Origin: Microbispora sp. ZYX-F-249
GTDB taxonomy: Bacteria > Actinomycetota > Actinomycetes > Streptosporangiales > Streptosporangiaceae
NCBI RefSeq assembly: GCF_039649665.1
Contig: NZ_JBDJAW010000021.1
Coordinates: forward strand, 1-64,000
DNA length: 64,000 bases
Reading direction: 5' to 3'
The notes under the pieces were generated by a model that did not search any database, had not been told where the DNA came from, and worked only from the letters and a program-made list of their open reading frames with translations. Of this stretch, positions 50,709 to 59,471 are shown piece by piece; the stretch's first letter is position 1, and the number at the start of each line of letters is the position of its first letter. A program made the translations under genes and the position numbers.

Positions 50709-51893
50709 TCACTGGGCCCAGGGGTCGTAGTCGACCTCGAGCGGTTCCTGGCCGGGCCGGTCGGGCTCGGGGACGTGCCGGAGGTTGACCCGGATCCTCG
50801 TCCACACGGAGCTGCGCCCCCGCATGGAGTCGACCAGGACGTCGGCCGGCCGCAGGAGCCGCGCCACCTCGGGGTGGCGGGCCTTCCACCGCTCGAGCCC
50901 GGCCATCGCCTCCTCGCGCGTGGCCGCCCTGGCGATCTCGACGAGCGGCATGACCGGCTGTCGCCGCCCCCGCACGGGCGGGGCCGCCGGCCTGTCCGGC
51001 CGCGGGCCCTGGGCCTCGGCCAGGTCGAGCAGGGCGTCCAGGGAGCCCGCCCGCTCGTCCATCCCGGCCCACGGGTCGCCCACTTCGGCGTAGCGGTCGG
51101 GCATGGACGCGAGCGTGAAGTCCTCCGGCCGGCACCCGGGCACCTCGTCCCAGGTCAGCGGGGCCGAGACGAGGCCGGTCGGCCGTACGGAGTAGGCGGA
51201 GGCGACGGTGTGGTCGCGGGCGTTCTGGTTGTAGTCCACGAAGACGCCCTGGCGTTCCTCCTTCCACCACCGGCTGGTGGCGACGTCCGGCTCGCGGCGC
51301 TCGACCTCCCTGGCCACCGCCTCGGCGGCCCGCCGTACGTCGCGGAAGGTCCACCGCGGCTCGATGCGGGCGTAGACGTGGAACCCGCGTGAGCCGGACG
51401 TCTTGGGCCAGGCGGTCAGACCGTGCTCCTCCAGCACGTCGCGGGCGACCAGGGCGACCCGGACGATCTGCTCCCATCCGACGCCGGGCACGGGGTCGAG
51501 GTCGATCCGCAGCTCGTCCGGGTGGTCGAGGTCCTCGGCCCGCACGGGATGGGGGTTGAGGTCGACGCAGCCCAGGTTCACGGTCCACAGCAGGCAGGCG
51601 AGATCGCGGATCACCACCTCGTCCGCCGTACGGCCGGAGGGGTAGCTCAGCTCGACGACCTCCACCCACTCGGGGCGCTTGGCCGGCGCGCGCTTCTGGA
51701 AGAACGCCTCCTTGTCGACGCCGTGCACGAAGCGCTTGAGTATCACCGGCCGGTCGGCCACGCCGCGCACCGCGCCATCGGCGACCACCCGGTAGTAGGA
51801 GATCAGGTCGAGCTTCGTGTGCCCGGTCCGCGGGAAGACCACGCGGTCCGGATTCGTGATCTTCACGATCCTGCCGTCGAGCTCCAGCGTCAT
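50709..51893 (-). CDS. LigD-type polymerase/primase domain protein
   Basis: A 394-residue archaeo-eukaryotic primase-like polymerase, the stand-alone equivalent of the polymerase domain of LigD in non-homologous end joining. It has TNPDRVVFP at the N terminus, DLNPHPVR, the catalytic Asp pair in RIDLDPVPG, and SGSRGFHVYARI with the nucleotide-binding His. The C-terminal part (about 300-394) is a linker plus a short conserved segment, and no ligase domain is present. TAGTGT ends six bases before the ATG, suggesting a leaderless mRNA. The stop is adjacent to that of the convergent GMC gene. No ku gene is nearby. Confidence 0.9.
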   Translation of the reverse strand: MTLELDGRIVKITNPDRVVFPRTGHTKLDLISYYRVVADGAVRGVADRPVILKRFVHGVDKEAFFQKRAPAKRPEWVEVVELSYPSGRTADEVVIRDLACLLWTVNLGCVDLNPHPVRAEDLDHPDELRIDLDPVPGVGWEQIVRVALVARDVLEEHGLTAWPKTSGSRGFHVYARIEPRWTFRDVRRAAEAVAREVERREPDVATSRWWKEERQGVFVDYNQNARDHTVASAYSVRPTGLVSAPLTWDEVPGCRPEDFTLASMPDRYAEVGDPWAGMDERAGSLDALLDLAEAQGPRPDRPAAPPVRGRRQPVMPLVEIARAATREEAMAGLERWKARHPEVARLLRPADVLVDSMRGRSSVWTRIRVNLRHVPEPDRPGQEPLEVDYDPWAQ

Positions 51894-51951
51894 GCCGCCA
51901 CACTACGTCGATCCCCCGCCCGCGCCCGGGATCCCGTGCGGAGCCGGGCCG

Positions 51952-51980
51952 CTGACATTTGCGGGCGGACGCTCTAAGAT
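51952..51980 (+). promoter_or_regulatory. Promoter of the P450 gene
   Basis: CTGACA and TAAGAT are separated by 17 bp, a good match to a housekeeping-type promoter. A start at about 51987 gives a leader of roughly 60 nt to the ATG at 52050, which has AAAGGCAGG upstream. Confidence 0.6.
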
Positions 51981-52049
51981 CGCCGCGCATACCGAGGTTC
52001 GCATCGCCTGAGGAGCGGCTCGGCGACCCGAAAGGCAGGCGCACGCCCC

Positions 52050-53432
52050 ATGATCTCCGACAGACGGTCCGCGTCGGCCGTGGAAGGTCTCATCTCGTTA
52101 CCGCTGGAACCTCTGCTCACCAAGGACTACGAGACCGATCCCGCGCTCGTCCACGAGCGCCTGCGCGCGACGTACGGCCCGGTGGCCCCGGTCGACCTCC
52201 TCGGTGTGCCGGTCTGGCTCGCGATCGGCTACGACGAGGTGCTGCACGTCATGCAGAACCCGGGCGACCTGTGGAGCAAGCGCGTGGACAACTGGCGGGC
52301 GTACGCGGAGGGGCGCGTTCCCGCCGACTGGCCGCTGCTCGCCCTCCTGCGGGCCGACAACTCGGGCTTCCACGACGGGGACAGGCACCGGAGCCTGCGC
52401 GGCGCCTGGTCCGCGGGGCTCCGGCCGTTCCAGGAGCCCGGAAGCGGGCAGGCGCAGCGGCTGGAACGCGCCATGCTGCGGTTCTGCGACGACCTCATCG
52501 GCGTGATGGCGGAGGGCGGGCCCATCGGATGGGCGGACCTGGTCACCCAGTACGGGCGGCCGTTCCCGCTGCTCGTCGCCAACCACCTGCTCGGCGTCAC
52601 CATCGAGCGGGGCGAGGACATGGTGATGGACCAGTGGCGCCTGCTGGACGGCCCCGACTCCGCCGGGGCGTACCAGCGGCTCTTCGCCGCCCTCCACGAA
52701 CTGGCGACGGCCAAGCGGCACCACCGGGGCGACGACCTGCCGTCGTACATGCTGGAGGCGAAGCCGGACCTCACCGACGAGGAACTGGCCGGCGAGCTGT
52801 TCATGCTGTCCGGCTTCCTCGACTTCACCGGCAGCCTGATCTGCAACGTCATCGTCGAGGTGGTCACCAACCCCCGGATGCGGGAGACCGTGTCGGTCGG
52901 CGCGATCGAGGAGACCGTCAACCGCGTCGCCCTGCTCAACCCGGCGCTGGCCAACGTGACCTTGCGCTACGCCAGGACGGACCTGAGACTGGGCCGCTTC
53001 ACGATCGCGGCAGGCGACCCGGTGATGCTGTCCATCGCGGGCGCCCACACCGACCCGCGGCTCACCGCCGCGCTCCGGGACACCGTCCGCAGCACCCGCG
53101 CGCACCTCGCGTGGGGCGCGGGCCCGCACAGGTGCCCGAGCCAGCGGCTGGCCACCCAGATGGCCACGATCGCCGTGCGCCGGCTGCTCGACCGCTTCTC
53201 CACGCTCGAGCTCGCGGTCCCCCGCGACGAGCTCGCCTGGCGCCCCTCCCCCTTCATCCGCACGCCGCTCTCCCTGCACGTGCGCTACCAGGTCAACCCG
53301 AGCTTCGCCGCCGCGCCCTGGCCGGGACCCGAGGCCGGCGCCGAGCCGTCGCCCGCCGCCGAGGGCGGCGGTGACTGGCGCCCGAGGTCCGGCCTCTGGG
53401 CGTTCCTGCGCAAGCTGCGCCGCATGCAGTGA
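52050..53432 (+). CDS. Cytochrome P450 with degenerate ExxR motif
   Basis: A 460-residue P450. The heme-binding loop is HLAWGAGPHRCPSQ with Cys362; Trp replaces the usual Phe at the start of the loop. The I-helix region GFLDFTGS lacks the common acid-Thr pair. At the K helix EETVNR (287-292), where ExxR is expected, the arginine lies one residue late and Asn occupies its place. CYP157-type P450s of streptomycete conservons also lack ExxR, and the C terminus (WRPSPFIRTPLSLHV) resembles that group. No roadblock, GTPase or kinase genes of a conservon are adjacent. Substrate unknown. Confidence 0.88.
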   Translation: MISDRRSASAVEGLISLPLEPLLTKDYETDPALVHERLRATYGPVAPVDLLGVPVWLAIGYDEVLHVMQNPGDLWSKRVDNWRAYAEGRVPADWPLLALLRADNSGFHDGDRHRSLRGAWSAGLRPFQEPGSGQAQRLERAMLRFCDDLIGVMAEGGPIGWADLVTQYGRPFPLLVANHLLGVTIERGEDMVMDQWRLLDGPDSAGAYQRLFAALHELATAKRHHRGDDLPSYMLEAKPDLTDEELAGELFMLSGFLDFTGSLICNVIVEVVTNPRMRETVSVGAIEETVNRVALLNPALANVTLRYARTDLRLGRFTIAAGDPVMLSIAGAHTDPRLTAALRDTVRSTRAHLAWGAGPHRCPSQRLATQMATIAVRRLLDRFSTLELAVPRDELAWRPSPFIRTPLSLHVRYQVNPSFAAAPWPGPEAGAEPSPAAEGGGDWRPRSGLWAFLRKLRRMQ

Positions 53433-53565
53433 TCGAAGCCACAGGGATTCGTGGTCACGCTGGCGGCGTTCCTGGCCTTCCAGGGCGTCGTGCTGCTGCT
53501 GGTGACCCGCCGCGGCCGGTCCGCCCCACTCGGGGCCGGCCCCCGGTCGACACGACCGCCCCGGG

Positions 53566-54501
53566 TCACGCGAACCAGGTGATCGCCTGCCCGTGCGACC
53601 GGGTCCAGGCGAGCGGAGTCCCGTCCAGCGCGAGCACGTTGAACAGCGCCGCACCCGGCGGCCGCGGCAGCCCCGCGTACGGCAGCACGTCCGGGGCCTC
53701 GTTCGCGATCCAGTGCCCCGGCAGCCCACGGGCCAGCTCGGCGAACGCCCGCCGCCTCGGCGCCGGCACCTGGTACAGGACCGAGGTGTGGAACACCACG
53801 AGCGTCGCGCCCCGCGGCGCCTGCGCGGCCAGCGCCGGCAGGTCGTCCACCAGGTCGCCGCGCACGAGCAGCGGCGGCTCGGCCGCGGCGACGGACGCCG
53901 CGGCCCGCAGCCGGGCCCGGCGGTGCACGTGTTCCGGCCAGACGAGGGCGTCGAGCCACGCGACGTCCGCGGGATCGGTCACGTCGAGCGGGTTCAGATC
54001 GAGCCCGGCCCGCCAGACGACCCGGGGCAGGCGGGCCGGCGGCGCCACCCCGGTCGCGGCACAGTCCAGGACCGGTTCGCCGGCCCCGACCAGGTGCTCG
54101 CCGTAGCGGTAGGCGTACCGGTCGGGGTAGAGACACAGCCCGGCCGAGGCGCCGACCTCCAGCAGGGCGAGCGGCTGCGGCAGCGCGGCGAGCACCGGCA
54201 GCAGCAACGCGCACCGTCCGGCCTCGTTCGTCTGCGTGGCGCGGGTGCGCATCTCCGCTTCGACCGCCGGCCAGTTTCCCAGGGTGTAGTCGCGGAACGC
54301 GGCGGGGTCCTCGACCGGGCCGCCGAGGAACCGTACGACGCCGAACAGCAGGTTCGGCTGCCGCTTCGCCGGCGGGAGCGTGCCGAGCAGCGCGAGCATC
54401 TCACGGTCGCGGGAGACCGCGAGCGCCAGGCGCTCGTACGCCGGGGACACGCCGCGCGCCTCGCGAGCGGCGAACCCGGCGTAGATCTCGCTGATGGTCA
54501 T
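53566..54501 (-). CDS. DUF2332 family protein
   Basis: A 311-residue protein of the DUF2332 family, whose function is unknown. It begins with a helical region (EIYAGFAAREARGVSPAYERL). LLEVGASAGLCLYPDRYAYRYG resembles a Rossmann-type loop of SAM-binding proteins, and HTSVLYQVPAPRRRAF and a C-terminal LALDGTPLAWTRSHGQ follow. A methyltransferase-like activity is possible but not shown. The region before its start holds a 9-bp tandem repeat. Confidence 0.8.
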   Translation of the reverse strand: MTISEIYAGFAAREARGVSPAYERLALAVSRDREMLALLGTLPPAKRQPNLLFGVVRFLGGPVEDPAAFRDYTLGNWPAVEAEMRTRATQTNEAGRCALLLPVLAALPQPLALLEVGASAGLCLYPDRYAYRYGEHLVGAGEPVLDCAATGVAPPARLPRVVWRAGLDLNPLDVTDPADVAWLDALVWPEHVHRRARLRAAASVAAAEPPLLVRGDLVDDLPALAAQAPRGATLVVFHTSVLYQVPAPRRRAFAELARGLPGHWIANEAPDVLPYAGLPRPPGAALFNVLALDGTPLAWTRSHGQAITWFA

Positions 54502-54540
54502 GTCCCGATGATCGCCTTGCGCCGCCTCCCGCGCTCCTGG

Positions 54541-54603
54541 CGGGGCGGCCGGGGCGGCCGGGGCGGCCGGGGCGGCCGGGGCGGCCGGGGCGGCCGGGGC
54601 GGC
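54541..54603. repeat. 9-bp tandem repeat, seven copies
   Basis: CGGGGCGGC is repeated seven times without change, with partial units on both sides. It lies between the DUF2332 start (54501) and the stop of the isomerase gene (54613), so it is intergenic and upstream of DUF2332 on the minus strand. Length variation between strains is likely. Confidence 0.92.
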
Positions 54604-54612
54604 CGGGCTCGG

Positions 54613-55674
54613 TCAGGCGAGGCCGGCGGCGCGCAGGGCCTCGCCGAAGGCGGCGCGGTTGGCCCGCTGGTCGGCGACGGCGCGATCGAGGGCCTCGGTG
54701 TCGGCCGCGCGGAAGGCCGGGACGTCCTGCTCGACGACGATCCAGCCCTCGTAACCCGACCGCCGCAGCTCGCCCAGCACGGCGGGCAGGTCCAGGTCGC
54801 CCCGCCCGAGCGGCGGGAAGCCGCCCGCCGCGACCAGATCCCACAGGTCGCCGCCCCTCGCGCGGACCCGGGCGAGGATGTCCCGGGAGGCGTCCTTGAC
54901 GTGCACCTGGCGGATGCGCGGGCCCCACTCGCGGATGGCCGCCACGGGGTTGCCCCCGGCCAGCCACAGGTGCCCGGTGTCCAGGCACAGCGAGACGTCG
55001 GTCAGGCCGAGCAGCCGCTCGATCTCCTCCGGGGTCTCCACGTCGGTGCCCAGGTGGTGGTGGAAGACGGGTTCCAGGCCTCGGTCACGGCAGCGGGCCG
55101 CCGCCTGCCCGACGCGCGCGGCGTAGGCGGGCCAGTCGCCGTCGGGCAGGGACAGCCGTGGGTCGGGGGGCATGCCGGGACGGGCGAACCGTTCGGGCCG
55201 GTCCGGGCACGCGAGCGTGGGCCGCGGCGCGAACCGCGGGTCGGCCGCCCACGTCCTCCCCGCCGCCCGGACCGGCCCGGTCCGTTCGCCTCCCGAGCCG
55301 CCGGACCCGGCGTCGTACGCGGCCTCGGATCCGGCATCGGACCCGGCGTCGTACGCGGCGTCGCGGGCGGCGGCGAACACGTCGAGGGCGGCGTCGAGCG
55401 CGGCCAGGTCCTCGCGGAAGCCGTCCGGGTCGCCGTAGCGGAGGTCCACCCACCCGCCCGCGAGCCCGAGACCATGCTCCGCGAGCCGGGCGGGCAGGCT
55501 TCGCGCCGTTCCCAGGTAGCCGATCGGCCCGGAGTCGGTGCCGTCGTACCCGGCTTCGCGCATCGTCGCGAGCATCTCGCCCGGCTCCGGCGGCGCGCCG
55601 CCGGCGCGGTAGACGCCGAAGTTGACGGGCGCGCTCGCCACCCGCACCGCCCAGGAATCGGCCCGCGCCGTCAT
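54613..55674 (-). CDS. Sugar phosphate isomerase/epimerase-like TIM barrel protein
   Basis: A 353-residue xylose isomerase-like TIM barrel, of the group containing inosose dehydratase IolE and related epimerases. Signatures include FHHHLGTDVETPEEI, SLCLDTGHLWLAGGNP, RQVHVKDA and EGWIVVEQDVPA; the acidic and His residues in these would hold a metal. Between barrel strands there is a low-complexity insertion of DAGS/EAAYDAGSGG units (about 106-127). The ATG overlaps the stop of the phosphotransferase gene as ATGA, so they are co-translated. Substrate unknown, possibly a cyclitol or rare sugar. Confidence 0.82.
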   Translation of the reverse strand: MTARADSWAVRVASAPVNFGVYRAGGAPPEPGEMLATMREAGYDGTDSGPIGYLGTARSLPARLAEHGLGLAGGWVDLRYGDPDGFREDLAALDAALDVFAAARDAAYDAGSDAGSEAAYDAGSGGSGGERTGPVRAAGRTWAADPRFAPRPTLACPDRPERFARPGMPPDPRLSLPDGDWPAYAARVGQAAARCRDRGLEPVFHHHLGTDVETPEEIERLLGLTDVSLCLDTGHLWLAGGNPVAAIREWGPRIRQVHVKDASRDILARVRARGGDLWDLVAAGGFPPLGRGDLDLPAVLGELRRSGYEGWIVVEQDVPAFRAADTEALDRAVADQRANRAAFGEALRAAGLA

Positions 55675-56669
55675 GATCCGCTGAGGTAGCGCTCGGCCAG
55701 CTCGCAGCTGCCCAGGGTGTAACCGGCCCCGAGTTCCCCGGCGATCTCGGCGGCCGAATGGGAGCCGATCCACGCGACGAGGAGGAGGCGGCGGAACATG
55801 ATGAACGTCCAGATCTCGGCCTCGTCCTCCTTCGGCAGGTCGAGCACGGACCGGTAGCCGCGCACCCACGCCTCCGCCATGTGCGGCACCTCGGGACGGT
55901 GCTCGATGAAGCTCAGGGCGGCGCCGAGATCGTAGAGGTACCAGCCGAGGCCGCAGTCGTCGAAGTCGATGACGCCGATTCCCGCCTCGCCGTCGACGAG
56001 CAGGTTGGCCAGGCGCAGGTCGGCGTGGATGAGCCCGTACCGGTCCGGGCCCTTGCCGAACCGCTCCAGCCTGCGGCGCAGCTCGGCCTCCAGCCGGGCG
56101 AGCACGGCGTGCGCCTCCTTGTCCACGCCCAGGCCGTCCTGCCACCTGCCCCATCGGGGCACCGGGCCGAAGGCGGCGTCCAGATCCCAGTGGAACCGGG
56201 TGAAGGACGGAGGACTCGCCCAGGCGCGGGCGTGGCGGTGCATGCGGGCCGTCAGCGCGCCCAGCCGCTCGAACTCCTCCACCAGCCGGTCCTCGGCCGG
56301 CTCGGCGCCGGGCAGGAACTCGAACATCACGCAGTGGCGGGGCTCGAAGCCGGGGTCCTCCACGGTGACGACCCGCGACCCGTCGGGCGCCGGCAGCACG
56401 CGGGGGGTGACGACGCCCGCGTCGTCGCGCAGCGCCTCCAGCCAGGCGAGCTCGCTGGCGATGGCCTCCGGCGAATGGTAGCCGAGCCGGTGGACCCGCA
56501 GGATCGCCGTCGTGCCGCCGTCGTCGACCTTGAAGGTGGCGTTCTCCGACACGTTGAGCAACGTCACGGCGGCGTCCGGGGACAGGCCGTACCGCTCCCT
56601 GGCGCGGTGGGCGACCCCCACGACGCGGGTGAGGACGTCGTCGCCCCCGGACAGGTCGTGGACCTGCAT
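55671..56669 (-). CDS. Phosphotransferase, SrkA/homoserine-kinase-like fold
   Basis: A 332-residue kinase-fold protein. The N lobe has NVSENATFKV and ILRVHRLGYHS, the catalytic loop is YGLIHADLRLANLLV, and the metal-binding motif is VIDFDDCGLGW. Helices near the C terminus (AEIWTFIMFRRLLLVAWIGSH) are typical. The ATG at 56669 has GGGAG five or six bases upstream and is preferred over the ATG at 56681. It is coupled to the isomerase-like gene downstream, suggesting that the pair phosphorylates and rearranges one small molecule. Confidence 0.85.
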   Translation of the reverse strand: MQVHDLSGGDDVLTRVVGVAHRARERYGLSPDAAVTLLNVSENATFKVDDGGTTAILRVHRLGYHSPEAIASELAWLEALRDDAGVVTPRVLPAPDGSRVVTVEDPGFEPRHCVMFEFLPGAEPAEDRLVEEFERLGALTARMHRHARAWASPPSFTRFHWDLDAAFGPVPRWGRWQDGLGVDKEAHAVLARLEAELRRRLERFGKGPDRYGLIHADLRLANLLVDGEAGIGVIDFDDCGLGWYLYDLGAALSFIEHRPEVPHMAEAWVRGYRSVLDLPKEDEAEIWTFIMFRRLLLVAWIGSHSAAEIAGELGAGYTLGSCELAERYLSGS

Positions 56670-56784
56670 GCGCTCTCCCATCGGATCCCGTGAAAGGTGT
56701 CCGTCAGATCTTCTCCTGTGATCGTCGAGATCGTTACGCGAGGGAGCGGGCGGAAAATGCGTTTTCCGGCCCGGGCCGTTTCCG

Positions 56785-56790
56785 TACACT
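56785..56790 (+). promoter_or_regulatory. -10 element before the EF-G paralogue leader
   Basis: TACACT stands six bases before a short ORF at 56796, as expected for a leaderless transcript. The -35 region 17 bp upstream (TTTTCC) is weak. It is the only good promoter candidate in the 460-bp gap before the EF-G-like gene. Confidence 0.5.
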
Positions 56791-56795
56791 CGCCA

Positions 56796-56834
56796 ATGAT
56801 CACGCGCGCCGCGACCCCGCGGCGCGCGCCATGA
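56796..56834 (+). CDS. Upstream short ORF 1 (12 codons)
   Basis: A 12-residue ORF, MITRAATPRRAP, whose ATG is placed for leaderless initiation just after the -10 element. Its stop overlaps the ATG of the next short ORF (ATGA). No function can be read from the peptide. Its position upstream of a translation-factor gene suggests attenuation. Comparative data would be needed to call it real. Confidence 0.35.
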   Translation: MITRAATPRRAP

Positions 56835-56962
56835 CCGAGAGAGGGGAGTTGACCGTGCGCCAGCGCATCGCGGTCGTCGTCCTCCGGTCGCGGCACGAGG
56901 TGATCCTGGTGTCCACGTCGCTTCCCGGTGCCCGCCGCGCGGCCCGCACCGGACGTTCCTGA
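56831..56962 (+). CDS. Upstream short ORF 2 (43 codons)
   Basis: Coupled by ATGA to the preceding 12-codon ORF. An internal GTG at 56855, with GAGGGGAG about six bases upstream, gives a 35-residue alternative. The peptide is basic, with VVVLRSRHEVILVSTS in the middle and an Arg-rich end. It ends 169 bp before the EF-G-like gene. It may be a leader peptide that senses ribosome stalling, but no family is recognised. Confidence 0.4.
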   Translation: MTERGELTVRQRIAVVVLRSRHEVILVSTSLPGARRAARTGRS

Positions 56963-57131
56963 CGAACTCCACACCCCTGGTTGAAGCGGATCGATCCGGA
57001 GGCCCGGTCATGGCCTCGGCGCTCCGCCATGGCGTCCGCCGCAGGGGTCGCGTCCGGCCCGAATCCGGCCGGTTCGTCTCGTCAGGCCAATCGCGCCCGC
57101 CACCGTAGGAACCCTCCCGAAGGGCATGGCC

Positions 57132-59261
57132 ATGCGCGCCGACCTGAGACACGATCACCTCGTCCCGCTGACCGGCATCCGCAACCTGGGCATCCTCGCC
57201 CACGTCGACGCGGGCAAGACCACCGTCACCGAACGGATCCTCTACCTCACCGGCGCCGTCCACCGGCGCGGCGAGGTGCACGAGGGGACCACCGTCACCG
57301 ATTTCGACCCCCTGGAGCGCGACCGCGGGATCACCATCTTCGCCGCGGCCGTGAGCTGCCTGTGGGACGGCCACCGGATCAACCTGATCGACACCCCGGG
57401 CCACGTGGACTTCTCCGACGAAGTGGAGCGCTCGCTGCGGGTGCTCGACGGCGCGGTCGCGGTGTTCGACGCCGTCGCGGGCGTCGAGCCGCAGAGCGAG
57501 TCGGTGTGGCGCCAGGCCGACCGCTACGGCGTGCCACGCATCGCGTTCGTCAACAAGATGGACCGCGCCGGCGCCGACCTCGACGCGGCGGTCGCGTCGA
57601 TCCGCGCGCGGCTGCGGGTCACGCCGCTGGTCGTCCAGCTGCCCATCGGACGCGAGGACGGGTTCACCGGCGTGGTGGACCTGCTGCGGATGCGGGCGCT
57701 GACCTGGGACGCCGGCCGTGACACGCCCACGGAGGGACCGGTGCCGGAAGCCCTCGGGGACGAGGCCCGCCGGCGCCGCCGCCTGCTCGAGGAAACGGTG
57801 GCCGAGCTCCACCCGGCGGCGCTGGAGGAGTTCTGCGCCCGGCCGGAGATCTCGGCGCCGACTCTCGCCGCCGCCCTGCGCGACCTGACCCTGAGTGGCG
57901 AGGCCGTGGTGGTGCTGTGCGGGTCGGCCTACCGCGACCGGGGCGTCGAGCCGCTGCTGGACGCCGTCGTGGCCTATCTGCCCGCACCGCCCGACGTGCC
58001 GCCCGTACGCGGCGCGTGGGACGGATCCGGGCAGGAGCGGCCGGCCGATCCGGCGGCGCCGTTCGCCGCGCTGGTGTTCAAGGTGCACGCCGCCGCCACC
58101 GGGCGGCTGACCTACCTGCGTGTGTACGCGGGGACGATCAGGAGGGGGGACGTCGTGCTGGACGCCGGCGCCCGGCGCACCGAGCGGATCGGCCGCATCC
58201 TGCGGGTGCAGGCCGACCGGCACACCGAGACGGACCGGGCCACGGCCGGGGACATCGTCGCGGTGGCCGGGGTCAAGGCGGCCCGCGCCGGAGCCACTCT
58301 CTGCGCTCCCGGCGCGCCGCTGGTCCTCGAACCGCCGGTCACGGCCTCGCCGGTGGTCTCCGTGGCCGTCGAGCCGCGCGGACGCGGCGACGCCGACCGG
58401 CTGGCGGCCGCGCTGGCCCGGCTGACCGACGAGGACCCATCGCTGTCGGTCCGGACCGACCCCGAGACCGGCCAGACGGTGCTGTCGGGGATGGGCGAGT
58501 TGCACCTGGAGGTCGCGGTGGAGAAGCTCCGCCGGGCCCACGGGCTCGACGTCTCCGTCGGGCGGCCCCGCGTCGCCTATCGGGAGACGGTCGTGCGCGG
58601 GGTTTCCGGGCTGCTCTACCGGCACGTCAAGCAGGACGGCGGCGCGGGGCAGTTCGCCCACGTCGTGCTCGACGTGGACCCGATGGACGACGCCGACGGC
58701 TTCGTCTTCCGGTCGACGGTCACCGGCGGCCGGGTGCCCCGCGAATACGTCGGGGCGGTGGAGGCCGGTTGCCGTGACGCCCTCGCCGAGGGACCGCTCG
58801 GCGGTCATCCGGTGACCGGCCTGCGGGTCACGCTCACCGACGGCGCCACCCACCCGAAGGACTCCTCGGAGATGGCGTTCCGGACGGCCGGGCGGCTCGC
58901 GCTGCGGGAGGCGCTGCGTGCCGGTGAGATGGCACTGCTGGAGCCGCTGGCCGAGGTCACCGTCACCGTGCCGGAGGACGCCGTCGGCGGGGTGCTGGGC
59001 GACCTGGCGGCCAGGCGCGGCCGGGTCACCGGTTCGGCGGCGCTGGCGGGCACCCTGCCGGACACCGGGGCAGACACTCGGGCAGACACCCGGACAGGCA
59101 CCGTGGTGGTCACCGCGACCGTGCCGCTGGCCGAGCTCTTCGGGTATGCGACCGCGCTGCGCGGGCGAACCCGGGGCAGGGGCGCCTTCACCAGCCGGCC
59201 CGCCGGCTACGCCCGGGTGACCGGCGCCGCCACGGCTACCCGGACGGACCCCGCCCGGTAG
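57132..59261 (+). CDS. Elongation factor G paralogue / ribosomal-protection-type GTPase
   Basis: A 709-residue translational GTPase. G motifs are AHVDAGKTT (23-31), RGITI (65-69), DTPGHVDF (87-94) and NKMD (141-144). Domain II, III ([14 protein letters not shown]), IV (VAYRETV, then [14 protein letters not shown]) and V ([34 protein letters not shown]) follow in order. Length and domains fit EF-G, but divergence and its location outside any rps/tuf operon indicate a paralogue (EF-G2-like) or a ribosomal-protection relative of OtrA/TetM. GAAGGG is seven bases before ATG 57132; the ATG at 57126 is too close. Short coupled ORFs lie upstream. Confidence 0.88.
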   Translation: MRADLRHDHLVPLTGIRNLGILAHVDAGKTTVTERILYLTGAVHRRGEVHEGTTVTDFDPLERDRGITIFAAAVSCLWDGHRINLIDTPGHVDFSDEVERSLRVLDGAVAVFDAVAGVEPQSESVWRQADRYGVPRIAFVNKMDRAGADLDAAVASIRARLRVTPLVVQLPIGREDGFTGVVDLLRMRALTWDAGRDTPTEGPVPEALGDEARRRRRLLEETVAELHPAALEEFCARPEISAPTLAAALRDLTLSGEAVVVLCGSAYRDRGVEPLLDAVVAYLPAPPDVPPVRGAWDGSGQERPADPAAPFAALVFKVHAAATGRLTYLRVYAGTIRRGDVVLDAGARRTERIGRILRVQADRHTETDRATAGDIVAVAGVKAARAGATLCAPGAPLVLEPPVTASPVVSVAVEPRGRGDADRLAAALARLTDEDPSLSVRTDPETGQTVLSGMGELHLEVAVEKLRRAHGLDVSVGRPRVAYRETVVRGVSGLLYRHVKQDGGAGQFAHVVLDVDPMDDADGFVFRSTVTGGRVPREYVGAVEAGCRDALAEGPLGGHPVTGLRVTLTDGATHPKDSSEMAFRTAGRLALREALRAGEMALLEPLAEVTVTVPEDAVGGVLGDLAARRGRVTGSAALAGTLPDTGADTRADTRTGTVVVTATVPLAELFGYATALRGRTRGRGAFTSRPAGYARVTGAATATRTDPAR

Positions 59262-59354
59262 ACACGACCGCGCAGGCGCGGTGGGCGGCACCATGCGAGA
59301 GGCGCTCCGCCGGGTCCTGCTCGTGCGCACGTGCGGGCGGGTCCGGACGGAGCG

Positions 59355-59471
59355 CCGTGGCGCCCCCTTGATCCGCCGCGGCGCCCCGGGGTTTGTCGCG
59401 GCGCCCCTTGGTTTTGCCGTGGTGCCCCGGGGTCCGCCGTGGCGCCCCTTGATTTTGCCGTGGTGCCCCGG
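59355..59471. repeat. Degenerate 20-21 bp tandem repeat, six copies
   Basis: Six imperfect units of the type CCGTGGCGCCCCTTGATTTTG alternate in two subtypes (ending CTTGATTTTG or CGGGGTCCG), giving an effective period of about 41 bp. The array fills much of the gap between the EF-G-like gene and the hydrolase gene, upstream of the latter's promoter. No coding function is apparent. Confidence 0.8.

Noticed and set aside
53451-53582. 43-codon frame after the P450 gene with one hydrophobic stretch
   Set aside because: It starts with GTG after a poorly spaced AGGG, overlaps the end of DUF2332 on the other strand, and ends in an Arg/Pro-rich tail typical of chance frames.
52050-54501. A conservon (cvn) operon around the P450
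   Set aside because: The sensor kinase, roadblock, DUF742 and GTPase genes that define conservons are absent; only the P450 resembles that group.
57054-57072. Hairpin CCGGCC/GGCCGG as an attenuator before the EF-G-like gene
   Set aside because: A 6-bp GC stem is common by chance at this base composition; no alternative pairing was evident.
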